64,000 nt of DNA from Megalopta genalis (Eukaryota > Arthropoda > Insecta > Hymenoptera > Halictidae): NCBI RefSeq assembly GCF_051020955.1, contig NW_027476093.1, forward strand, positions 2,137,001-2,201,000, given 5' to 3'. Position 1 is the first letter of the stretch. Each line of letters starts with the position of its first letter. The notes beneath the pieces are model-generated. The model was not told where the DNA came from. It saw only the letters and a program-made list of their open reading frames with translations, and searched no databases. Shown in pieces: positions 55,190-64,000 of this stretch. Position numbers and translations under genes: made by a program.

Positions 55190-55377
55190 TTAACCCTTTG
55201 CACTCGAAGCCATTTCAACAGTGAATCTAAAAATTGAGTCTTGCGATGACTCGTGATGACAGTTACACTTTCAACGAACTTTTAAATTTAAACATTGTTA
55301 ATACAAAGATTATTTTGGAACGCGAACTAACAGTTTTAGCGGTGCCTTAGAGTCACCACTCGACTGCAAAGGTTTGA
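55190..55377 (+). mobile_element. TTAA element, CCCTTTGCACTCG family
   Basis: 188 bp: TTAACCCTTTGCACTCGAAG at the left, AGTCACCACTCGACTGCAAA then GGTTTGA at the right (TTAA eroded). Shorter inside than the 46441 copy. Confidence 0.82.
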
Positions 55378-55507
55378 CAGAGAATCTTTCAGCATACATG
55401 TGATTTGATGACTTTTACATGTCATTTATTTTTCGTATTTTCGCTCGTAGATCATAGCATCGATTATTATAGCCGAATAAAACTGGAACATCCTGTACAA
55501 TATCCTG

Positions 55508-56096
55508 TTGGGTTGGCAACTAAGTAATTGCCGATTTCAGTGATAGATGTCTCTCACTCTCATTTTTACGATATCCGTAAATGTTATATTATAAAATAAT
55601 AATAATAATAATAATTATTATTATTATTATTATGTTCTTTTTTATTATCCGTGAATGATAGCAACTGGACAAATTGAATGCAGCGGTCAAGGAAAAGCGA
55701 CCAGAATTGGTTAATCGTAAAGGTGTCATTTTCTAGCAGGACAATGCTAGGCCGCACACGTCTTTGTCCACTCGGCAAAAATTGTGGATATTGGTTGGGA
55801 ATTGATGTTACACCCACCATATCTCGCGCCATCGAATTACCACTTATTTCGATCCCTGGACAACTCCCTTCGTGGTAAAACTTTTAATGATGATGACGCT
55901 GTAAAATCTCACTTAACTCAGTTTTTGGCCGAAAAGGATCAGATTTTCTACGAGCGTGGAATTTTCAAGTTATCAGAGAGATGGCGAAAGGTCATCGAAC
56001 AAAATGGAAAATACATTACAGATTAAACTTCATTCCAAGTAAAAAAAAAATTTTATTTCATTGAACAAATCGGCAATTACTTAGTTGCCAACCCAA
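55508..56096 (+). mobile_element. mariner deletion derivative, copy 4
   Basis: 589 bp with the shared 30 bp terminal repeats. The left TA is TG (55506-55507) and the right TA intact. Same internal deletion as copies 1-3. Confidence 0.93.
55657..56026 (+). pseudogene. mariner transposase C-terminal relic
   Basis: It keeps the catalytic-domain C-terminus through the natural end (ERWRKVIEQNGKYITD). Three lesions are visible: a TAG stop in the VIFQQ region (TTCTAGCAGG), a one-base deletion in CAAAAATTGTGGATATTGG that shifts frame, and HPPYLAPSNYHLF, which lacks SPD and has Asn for the third Asp. The last two changes in that motif are shared with the relic at 2916-3233, so those two copies form a subgroup. 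Confidence 0.92.
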
Positions 56097-56934
56097 TATA
56101 ATGTTCCTCCGAGCGGGCGCGCAGGAACGGTCAGAGGCGACAGTGAAATATGAGCGGTGGCTCTTTCTCCGGGCACACACGGGCGACAATGCTCTCGAAA
56201 CAGTGGGCGAGAGAGGATGCTCAGGTGCGTCGGCGCTTAATTTGAAACGCTTTCCCGGAGAAATTCAATGCTAATCACCGGCTAAAAGTCCAAACACGTC
56301 AGGAAAATTCTCCGGTGCGTTTATTAGCGGCGCTGCGCTGCGGCCCGTTGATTGCCCCGTGTCTGCGCTCTGATAAAACGTCCCGGTGAAACGCGGAGAT
56401 TAAACACGGGAGATTGTACGGGGTGGCTTCGTTATTAGTTACAACCGCCAGGCACTGGTAGATTAACTCTCGGGATGCGCCGGGATGTCTGTCAGTCAGA
56501 TAAAAGGCGGGGCTCGACCGTTCCTGGACCTTGATAAATTTTATTGTCTATGCGTCACAGGCTAATCTATTCCGTTTTTCATTGTATCTACATTTCTGTC
56601 GGCGGCAGCTCCGGTGTAGCTGAAATTTCATTCCTTCGCACGTCGCTCTACGCGAGCTGCTTTTACACGAAATTTACTCAACAACAAGCTATCGCTATTT
56701 ATCACGGTAACGAGTTTTATTGCTGTCTTATTAATCGCGAGGTATCCTCTTACGAAGTGTTTAAGAATGTAACGTGGTTAGTTAGAAGAGGTTGTACGTC
56801 TTACTGTACGGCACGTGAATCGTCTTAACGATTAGTCGAACACGGTGCTCAATTTATCTCATTAATTAGTATTGAATTTGATATCGAATGATACCAATAG
56901 AATTGTTTCTTTTGTGTGAATATTTGTGTTCCTG
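56097..56934. other. unique sequence, no supported gene
   Basis: A 94-codon plus frame (56544-56828) is unrecognised and has no splice support. Confidence 0.45.
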
Positions 56935-57170
56935 AAATATGGAGTGTTATAAAGGAATATACATATTCCTTAGAATATTAGGATTACAAAGGATTAACAA
57001 ATATTCCTTAAAATATTAGGATTACAAAGGATTAGCAAATATTCCTCAAAATATCAGGATTACAAAGGATTAGCAAACATTCCTTAAAATAGTAGTAGTA
57101 GTATATATATATAGTTCCTTAAAGTAGTAGTACAATTACAAAAGATTAGCAAATATCAGGATTACAAAGG
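56935..57170. repeat. ~38 bp tandem, about six copies
   Basis: TTAGGATTACAAAGGATTA followed by GCAAATATTCCTTAAAATA variants. The later copies are interrupted by TAGTAGTAGTATATATATA. Confidence 0.9.
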
Positions 57171-57902
57171 ATTACAAAATTCGGATAAATTACGATCGTC
57201 ATTTATATCGTACTAATTCGATTTCTATTTTATTTAGTTCTGCGTTCAAAGCAATTTGTTATAGGAATTTGTTTTCAGTATAATTAAACTATAGAGTAAA
57301 CAATTGCATACACGTCCAGTTTGGCGAATTAACTACATCCGATCGATAGCCTACGAATAATTAAATTATTATTCCATGCCGCGATCATCGTTCATCAGAT
57401 ATCAATTAATTCTCGGGATACTTGCAGAGGAAGGCGAAGAGCCCTCCGTGAACGTGGCCCCGAAAATTACGAAACTCGGTAGATATATCGTTTTATCAGG
57501 CATCGCGTACAAGTCGGCCAGAAACAGAAGAGAACAATGTTCCACGGGGAACCGGGACGTTATCACGTAGACGGCGTGTAGTATAAGCAACGCATTATCA
57601 TGATCGCGGACAGTGAATTAACGACGAGACGATTCCGAGGCATTATATTGCGTCCAGCTGACAAATGGAGACGCCGTTCTATCTCGTGACACGTGTTGGC
57701 GAGTAATCAGCCGGAGTACCCGCCGCGCCGCGCCGCGCCACTGCGACGAATACTTTAAGGGATCTCTCTACTTTCACGGTTCAAAAGATCGTGAATTTTT
57801 GTTACCTTCGCTTACAATTTCACTCGCGAAATTATCTATTGTCGGCGAGTCCCTGAAATTGCCGACTTTTCGGCTTATTTCGACAGACGATTGTCCGATC
57901 TG
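57171..57902. other. unique sequence, no supported gene
   Basis: Short opposing frames at 57376-57590; CGCCGCGCCGCGCCGCGCC run near 57721. No gene. Confidence 0.5.
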
Positions 57903-58436
57903 CAGTAATGTCTCTCTAATTGACGGTCATATTGAGCACAAAAATGGACAATAGCAGCACGTTTGTATAGTTCTTGACAATTTACTAACTATGTAAACGA
58001 ACCGCAAGGCTCGAATAATCGTATCTCTTGTTCCCAAATTGTTCCCATTTTCTGCACAATCTAAGCGTCAATTAGAGAGACATTACTGTACCTGTTTATG
58101 CATCGGAATTGATTTCGTAGCCTTCGACATAGGTCACGTCGAAAGCGGTACAGTAAATTCTCTCAAATTGTCCCTCAGCTCGTACACAATAATGTACAGT
58201 AATGTCTCCCTAATTGACGTCCAGATTGTCTCCCTAACTGACGCTTGGATCGCGCACAAAAATGGACAGTTTTGGGAAAGGAGATACGATTGTTCGAGCC
58301 TCGTGGCTCGATTTTTATAGTTGTGTACAATTCGTAACTATAAAAATGAACCGCAAGGCTCGAATAATTGTATCTCCTCTTCCCAAATTATCCATTTCTG
58401 TGGGCAATCTGAGCGTCAATTAGAGAGACATTGCTG
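57903..58436. mobile_element. composite of two FB palindromes and spacer, copy 2
   Basis: FB element 57903-58088 (left CAGTAATGTCTCTCTAATTG, loop TTCTTGACAATTTAC), spacer 58089-58196 and FB element 58197-58436. The spacer and right arm of the first element match those at 8119-8225 and, in reverse, 59903-60009. Confidence 0.9.
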
Positions 58437-58438
58437 TA

Positions 58439-58508
58439 CAGTAATGTCTCCCTTACTGACGCTCAGGTTGTGTACAGAAATGCACAATTTGGACAAAAAT
58501 GGACAATT
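58439..58508. mobile_element. FB left-end fragment abutting composite 2
   Basis: CAGTAATGTCTCCCTTACTG starts right after the TA that ends composite 2, so a single TA separates the two elements. The arm breaks off after GGACAATTCTCG. Confidence 0.85.
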
Positions 58509-58861
58509 CTCGTTCGCAAATGGTATGTCGACTGCAATTTTTGTAATTTAATAATTGATTGATAATCATTTATTTCTCGAATGATTCCTTTATCGAGAAG
58601 CAGCAAAGTGGGTAAACCCCTTAAGCTCAGATTTGGCTACCTCCCCCTACGTGCAGGAAGGTAAAAGGGTGTAATGGGGGTGGCGGATGGCGTGCGACGG
58701 AGTATTATCGTATCCGTTTTCAACGTTACCGTCCGGCTCGCAGTTGTAGACGACGACGACGACGACGTCGACGACGGCGGCGACGCGACGCTCCGAGCCT
58801 TCCTGGTTGTATTCCCTTTCGTCGAATCGATTGAATTACCGAACAAACTGCGCGAATCACA
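58509..58861. other. unique sequence with GAC/GACGAC run
   Basis: A GACGACGACGACGACG run near 58750 would encode Asp repeats in a 98-codon plus frame. The frame then runs into ATT repeats, so I do not support it as a gene. Confidence 0.5.
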
Positions 58862-58862
58862 G

Positions 58863-58900
<38 letters not shown>

Positions 58901-59083
58901 ACTATATAGCATAATTATACTATGTCTAATATATACTACTGTAGCATTATTATTATATTATATAGCATAATTATACTATGTCTAATATATACTACTATAG
59001 CATTATTATTATTATTATTACTGCTATACATTATTACAACTACTATTATTATTATTATATTATATAGCATAATTATACTATGT
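58862..59083. repeat. ATT microsatellite plus 57-100 bp AT tandem
   Basis: ATT units followed by three copies of TATATAGCATAATTATACTA. The last copy is fused to the loop of the next FB element. Confidence 0.9.
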
Positions 59084-59259
59084 AATTGTCAACAACTATA
59101 AAAACGAGCTGCAAGGCTCGAATAATCGTATCTCCTTTTCCCACATTGTCCATTTTCGTGCACAATCTGAGCGTCAATTAGAGATACATTACTGTAATCT
59201 GAGCGTCAATTAGAGAGACATTACTGTAATCTGAGCGTCAATTAGAGAACCATTACTGT
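59084..59259. mobile_element. FB right half with tripled terminus
   Basis: It begins in the loop (TTGTCAACAACTATAAAAAC). The right end AATCTGAGCGTCAATTAGAG to ATTACTGT is present three times with exact 32 bp spacing (59164, 59196, 59228). Confidence 0.92.
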
Positions 59260-59770
59260 ATTGCGTTTGCAAATCGTCACTCGTCACGGATAGCAGAACT
59301 TTTTTTCCAGGGCGAGAGAGGCGCTGCACGCTGGCCAAGCTTTATACGATTTCTGTACACGTTCCGGCAATCTGCAGCCGGGGCCCGTATTTTTCGAGTA
59401 AATATCGCGTGCCAGTATCTAGCACGCGTGTGGCCCGATGGTCGCCGGCAAGTATTTTTCGTCGTCCGTAAAAAGAAATTGGACAAACCGCCTGTTCCCT
59501 ATTGACTCGCTGCCGGATGTATTATAGTTTGCCGCTTTTCCTCCGTTCCCCGTGTGCGATAAATATAAATCACGGCGACGCGACGCGACGCGATGCAACG
59601 GGAAGCACGAGCGCATTTAGTTTGCGCGAACAAATGAATTTTTCTGTTCGAAAAAATTTATTAAAGCTAGACCGGCAAATTTGAACACTGTATTTCGGAT
59701 ACCGAAAAGCGAAATATTTTGAGGTTTAGTGTATTTTATTATACCTAATAATAATAATAATAATAATAAA
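59260..59770. other. unique sequence, TAA run at right
   Basis: CpG-moderate DNA with GACGCGACGCGACGCGA at 59577. TAATAATAATAATAATAA at 59749-59769 abuts the next FB element at its loop. Confidence 0.55.
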
Positions 59771-60222
59771 GTCAACAACTATTGAAACGAGCTGCAAGGC
59801 TCGAATAATCGTATCTCCTCTTCCCAAACTGTCCATTTTTGTGCGCGATCCAAGCGTCAGCTAGGGAGACAATCTGGACGTCAATTAGGGAGACATTACC
59901 GTACATTATTGTGTACGAGCTGAGGGACAATTTGAGAGAATTTACAGTACCGCTTTCGACGTGACCTATTTCGAAGGCTACGAAATCAATTCCGATGCAT
60001 AAACAGGTACAGTAATGTCTCTCTAATTGACGCTTAGATTGTGCAGAAAATGGGAACAATTTGGGAAGAGGAGATACGATTATTCGAGCCTTATGCCTCG
60101 TTCGTTATAGTCGCCGATTGCTTAACAACTGTAAAAATGAGCGACGAGACTCGAATAATCTCCTCTTCCCAAATTGTCCATGTCCGTGTGCAATCTGAGC
60201 GTCGATTAGGGAGACATTACCG
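59771..60222 (-). mobile_element. composite of two FB palindromes and spacer, copy 3
   Basis: Reverse orientation: FB element 60010-60222, spacer 59903-60009, and an FB half 59771-59901 that stops at its loop. The spacer carries CCGCTTTCGACGTGACCTAT and GCATAAACAGGTAC as in composites 1 and 2. The outer FB element has a different loop and far arm (GTCGCCGATTGCTTAACAAC), making this a mosaic. Confidence 0.9.
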
Positions 60223-60224
60223 TA

Positions 60225-61545
60225 CCTATATTTAATTTCTCTTCCACCGCAGATTAAATCACTCTGCAAATCAGATCGTATGAATCGTTCACGGCTTACG
60301 TCAAGGTTACGTAAAAAATAAAATATAAAACGTCTTATTGAACAAATATAAAGTTAATTACGCCCGAAAACAAATGAAAGAAGCGACCGATCGCTGCAGA
60401 ATAACCGGCTCCGCGCGCCGTATAATCGAAAGAAAATGCTGCAGATCGTCCGGCTGTCTGCGAGCGAAGGGGGGCTCGCGTTCCTCGGCAAAGTTATTTT
60501 TCCAGAGGAACTTCTTCTCTTTACTGTCCGAGATTCCGCTGTTATATAGATTTAATTTCCCAGAGGAAGTAGACGCGTGCTCGAACGATCGCCCGCCGCG
60601 CGGAATGCCCGGAAGATACGTCGGTCTTTCGGTCGGTCCTTCGACGCGCGGGCGGAGACGCGCGGCCACGTGCAACCGGCCCGAAAACTTTTACGAGTTT
60701 TAATCAGACGAACGAGCGGCCGAGTGGCCCCGTGATACGAGTTCATTTGCGCTAATGAAATCAGTGTTATCTCGTCGTCGGCCGGCGGCGTGTCTCGGCG
60801 TTCCACGGAGACGGCTATCCTATCTGCGCGAACCGCTTGTATTGTAAACCTTGGCGACCAGAACATGAACCACTCCGCGCCGCTCGTAAGTTCCGAGGGG
60901 AACAGGAAATGTTCGCGTGTTCCGACCCACGTGTGTTCTTCTTGCACGTGTACCTGCGCGGACGTTGCCTGCTTTATGATTAGGTGGAATAATAACCCCC
61001 CGACTATCCGTAAGAGTCGACGCAAAAAAGGGACAGAGCTCGCGGCGTACAGCGACGAACGAAAGTGTACACACACATACATACGTACATATACTGCATG
61101 CTCGTGAAAATAAAGATCATGCTGCCGATTCCTTAACTAATCGGATCAAACTATCATGTAACAGTAATTAGAGTCACCTTGTGATTACGATCGTACAAAC
61201 TCGATCGAATTGTTGAGGAACTTGTGACGCGAGATTCAATGTAGATGATGCATGCGGTGTATGTGTACAGTTTTGCTCGTCGCTGTACATGTTACATGAA
61301 TTTCTTGTAGGTGTAGGAGAAATTGAAAATGTCAGGAAACGCGGTCGAAAGGGTCGTTTTAGTGGCGAACATGCGTTTGAAGTTCCCTAACTGTGAAATC
61401 GTGTGAAATCATCCTATTCGTCGAATAGTAAGTATGATGACAGATTAAGAATGCTGGAAAAAAGTATGAGATAGTATTAGATTGGTGAGTATGAAATGTG
61501 GATTTTTAATTGAATATATAGAACTGCGTAGTGCAACATTTCATG
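60225..61545. other. unique sequence, CpG-rich part, no supported gene
   Basis: 60400-61080 is CpG-rich with long opposing frames (60338-60703 and 60790-61107 plus; 60358-60675 and 60552-61082 minus). The 176-codon minus frame is the longest, but I recognise no domain. Confidence 0.42.
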
Positions 61546-61735
61546 TGCATCAACTTAATAATTTAACCTAAATATATTGTCCATAATATATAGTCAGTCA
61601 TCTTTCAAAAGCTGTTTATTTAATCAAAATATGCTTCATTTGATTCCATACGCTTGTAAAGTGCAACATTTCATGTGCACCAACTTAATAATTTAACCTA
61701 AATATAATGTCTATAATATATAGTCAGTCTATAAA
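61546..61735. repeat. 119 bp direct duplication (~75 bp shared)
   Basis: AGTGCAACATTTCATGTGCA and CAACTTAATAATTTAACCTA, then TAATATATAGTCAGTC, occur at 61550 and 61669. Confidence 0.9.
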
Positions 61736-61862
61736 AATATATTGTCTATATTGTCTATTTTGTATATTTGAAATTCAATGGCACATTTTATACGTTCTAT
61801 CTTTCGTATAATGTTTCTAGAATGAGCGTGCAAATATATAAATAAGTAAGATCCAGAATGAA

Positions 61863-62077
61863 CGAGTAATGTATCCCTAACTGACTTTCGAATCGCGCAC
61901 AAAAATGGACAATTTGGGAAGAGGAGACACGATTACGCGAGCCTTGCAGCTCGATTTTATAGTTATTGACAATCGATAATCATAAAAAACGAGCCACAAA
62001 TCTGCATCCAAAATCTCCTCTTCCAAAATTGTCCATTTTTGTGGACAATCTGAGCGTCAATTAGAGAGACATTACTG
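61863..62077. mobile_element. FB palindromic MITE, near complete
   Basis: The left end is diverged (GAGTAATGTATCCCTAACTG) and the right end intact (GAGAGACATTACTG plus TA). One right-arm block (ACAAATCTGCATCCAAAAT) has lost pairing. Confidence 0.9.
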
Positions 62078-62165
62078 TATTTGATAAATTCATTGGGATC
62101 TCTTGTCCTGAATAAAATGTCGAAACACGATCACTTTATGGAAAGAAACATATAAATTACATATA

Positions 62166-62531
62166 CAGGGTGTCCCAAAATTATGTTATTTCCGGGAAAT
62201 GAGGGGCTCCTGAGATCGTTTGAAGCAATTTTTTCCTTAGCGAAAATCTTCTCCGAGACTTTGTTCACGAGTTATTAACGAAAAACACTGACCAATGATA
62301 GGCAAGCTCGACTGGCGCGAGGCGGCCGAGCCAACGACCGGTCGACGCCCAGATCCACTGATTGGCTCGACTACCTAGCGCCAGCCGAGCTCGCCTCTCA
62401 TCGGTCAGGCGTCTTTCGTTAATAACTCGTAAACAAAGCCTCGGAGAAGATTTTTGTAAAGGAAAAAGTTGCTAGAAATTACCAGAGGAATCCCTTATTT
62501 CCCGGAAATACCATAATTTTGGGACACCCTG
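62166..62531. mobile_element. CAGGGTGTCCCAAAA MITE, copy 8 (type B)
   Basis: 366 bp with TA on both sides: CAGGGTGTCCCAAAATTATG at the left, CCATAATTTTGGGACACCCT plus G at the right. Core boxes are ACCAATGATAGG, CTGATTGGCTCG and CTCATCGGTCA, so two of the CCAAT motifs are degraded. Confidence 0.93.
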
Positions 62532-63639
62532 TATATTCACATGGAAAGAAACATTTAAAATTTGATAATTTCGAACAGATCAAAGACTGTAAATAAATGT
62601 TAAAATGTTGTCCGCGCATTCCATAAGAGACAAAATCAGAACAATAGTAATTAACTGCCTCGTAGATGCAAACAAAGTTTAGCTTGCCGTAAACGATTGT
62701 AATGAAGCTCAATTTTCAAGTTCGATAAAAAGACCGTTTCCAATGAAATAACCGAAAGAGCACACGGTTCATTTCCACTGCACCGGGAAAAACGCCGGAA
62801 AACTCGAACAAAAGCATAACCGCGGGAGAACTTTCGAATACAATCGTAAAAACGAGCGGTCGCAGTTGAAACGAAGTAACCGACTCGGTGATCTCGGATT
62901 CGAGGCATTCGTTTTCCCGGTTAATCGCGGAATAGTATTACAATTCCGCTCGAAGACTCTCGAACCTCGCGTTCGAACACCGAGTTTCAAGAGAAGAATC
63001 ACGGAACGCCAGAACCGTATAAATTAAAGGAGAACGCGCCGCGTTCCTCCTCCTTTATCTCGCGCGCGTGATAAAATTTTATGGAAAGTTCATTTGCAAA
63101 TGGCTTGAAACAGGAACTGCCCTTGTGCCGGTGGAGGAAACCCGGGGTGGAGAGGTGGGGGGCGGGGGTGAAAGAAGGAGCGGGAAACGGGCGAAGAAAC
63201 TGCCGCGGAGTAGAAGGATACGGCGCGCGGGGCCGAAACCGCGTGAAACACTTTGAATAATTTCGCGATTCAAAGTCGTCGCTGGGAAGGATTTTATATT
63301 TCTCGCGGTTGCTGCACCGAAACTGCATCAACGGTGCCAGCCAGACCGTCTGCATTTTTCCGAGCTCTTATATAGGCGTTTCTCGATGAGATTCAAGCTG
63401 GAATTCCGTTTGAAAACATCGCGTACCGCGGGATCATCGACTCTGCCGTAACAGTAAAAGCTGAGATCGAAAATCTGAACAGTTCGTTCAATTAATAGCG
63501 CTCTCCTCCTTATGGCTCGAATTTCTCGAGAATCTCGTAGAACCACCGACGAAATGTTCCATGAATCCTGTGCCTCGGATAAACATGTTTGTTCAACGCG
63601 AGTCGAAGATTCTGCTGAATGAAATGCTGAAATGATTTA
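62532..63639. other. unique sequence, no supported gene
   Basis: Overlapping frames on both strands (62651-63002 and 62999-63355 minus; 63068-63256 plus) lack motifs. Confidence 0.45.
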
Positions 63640-63748
63640 CAGTCAACAATGTCTCCCTAATTGTCACCAAAATTGTGCAGAAAAGTAGACAATTTAGGGA
63701 GAGGAGATACGATTATTCGAGAGGCTTGCGGTTCGTTTTTATGATCGG
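63640..63748. mobile_element. FB left half, variant terminus
   Basis: CAGTCAACAATGTCTCCCTA then ATTGTCACCAAAATTGTGC; the usual GACGCTCAG is GTCACCAAA. It stops at the loop (TTTTTATGATCGGCG) where a TTAA-type fragment begins. Confidence 0.82.
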
Positions 63749-63929
63749 CGACCCGTCAAAATGGCGGGTCGCTAATTTCTCAATTTACGATTATTCATTT
63801 ACGAGTTATTTATTCAATTTATATGTTATCGATGGCAAATGTTACGATAACGCTTGTTAGAAATCAAAATAAATATCTTATTGTTACTTTCGTAAAGCTG
63901 CTTTTTGTGCTCCGTAAATCCAGTGTTAA
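63749..63929 (-). mobile_element. TTAA MITE (GATTTACGG family), truncated
   Basis: ACCCGTCAAAATGGCGGGTC through GTGCTCCGTAAATCCAGTGT and TTAA matches the reverse complement of 16152-16349, missing the ~20 bp terminus at its left. Confidence 0.8.
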
Positions 63930-63969
63930 TAAATAATATAAAGAATATAATATGAAGAAAATCAAAGTA

Positions 63970-64000
63970 CAGTGATGTTTCCCTAATTGTCACCAAAAAA
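63970..64000. mobile_element. FB left end cut by window edge
   Basis: CAGTGATGTTTCCCTAATTG then TCACCAAAAAA shares the GTCACC variant with the copy at 63640. It continues past the window. Confidence 0.75.

Noticed and set aside
55678..55878. 66-codon frame overlapping mariner copy 4
   Set aside because: Out-of-frame shadow of the transposase relic.
60552..61082. 176-codon minus frame
   Set aside because: Opposed by two plus frames, unrecognised sequence, CpG-rich composition; not enough support for a gene.

Overview
This 64 kb window looks like repeat-rich, gene-poor nuclear DNA from an insect, most likely a hymenopteran (bee, ant or wasp). The reasons are mariner transposase relics, very dense short TA- and TTAA-flanked elements, long pure microsatellites, and AT-rich DNA alternating with CpG-rich islands. 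The order-level call is an inference from family resemblance. I found no recognisable host protein, no convincing multi-exon gene, and no rRNA, tRNA or CRISPR. The only protein-like homology is broken mariner transposase (four catalytic-half relics and one DNA-binding-half relic).

Mobile DNA dominates. (1) A palindromic foldback MITE (called FB here) begins CAGTAATGTCTC and ends GAGACATTACTG, with TA flanks and arms that pair over nearly the whole ~200-240 bp. About 28 full or partial copies occur, at 7.9-8.5, 12.2, 17.2-18.7, 22.3-23.1, 25.1-25.5, 29.9, 44.4, 47.5-48.3, 53.2-53.5, 57.9-60.2, 61.9 and 63.6-64 kb. (2) A second near-palindromic MITE of ~367 bp begins CAGGGTGTCCCAAAA (5.3, 8.8, 26.1, 32.4, 35.4, 42.7, 54.5, 62.2 kb). 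Its arms carry several CCAAT-box motifs. (3) Short TTAA-flanked elements, consistent with piggyBac-type mobilisation, form at least three families (1.4, 4.1, 16.2, 16.8, 19.5, 20.2, 25.5, 28.3, 46.4, 55.2, 63.8 kb). (4) Four ~585 bp mariner deletion derivatives share one internal deletion (2.8, 20.4, 43.5, 55.5 kb), and a fifth mariner at 51.0 kb keeps the opposite half. (5) Truncated Tc1-like ends begin CAGTGGCC (12.4, 15.1, 33.9, 49.2 kb).

Tandem repeats are the second major class: a 24 bp minisatellite (0.9-1.4 kb), a 42/84 bp higher-order minisatellite with a long open frame (6.1-6.7 kb), a 153 bp satellite seeded on a Tc1-like end (14.4-15.1 kb), pentanucleotide arrays (30.9, 32.2, 44.5 kb), a 1.1 kb CTAG-rich array (37.0-38.1 kb), a 43 bp array (41.3-41.9 kb), a 144 bp array (45.8-46.4 kb) and many dinucleotide tracts.

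The stretches between are mostly unique sequence with no supported gene. CpG-rich islands near 9.5-10.2, 11.2-12.1, 13.7-14.4, 18.9-19.4, 21.0-22.2, 34.1-35.2, 50.5-50.9 and 60.4-61.1 kb carry chance open frames. One of them (34888-35183) has plausible splice sites on both sides and is listed as a weak candidate exon. The most interesting signals concern how the FB palindromes evolve: symmetric deletion in both arms, inverted repeats running into flanking DNA, a composite unit present three times, and half-copies that end at the hairpin loop next to AT microsatellites.
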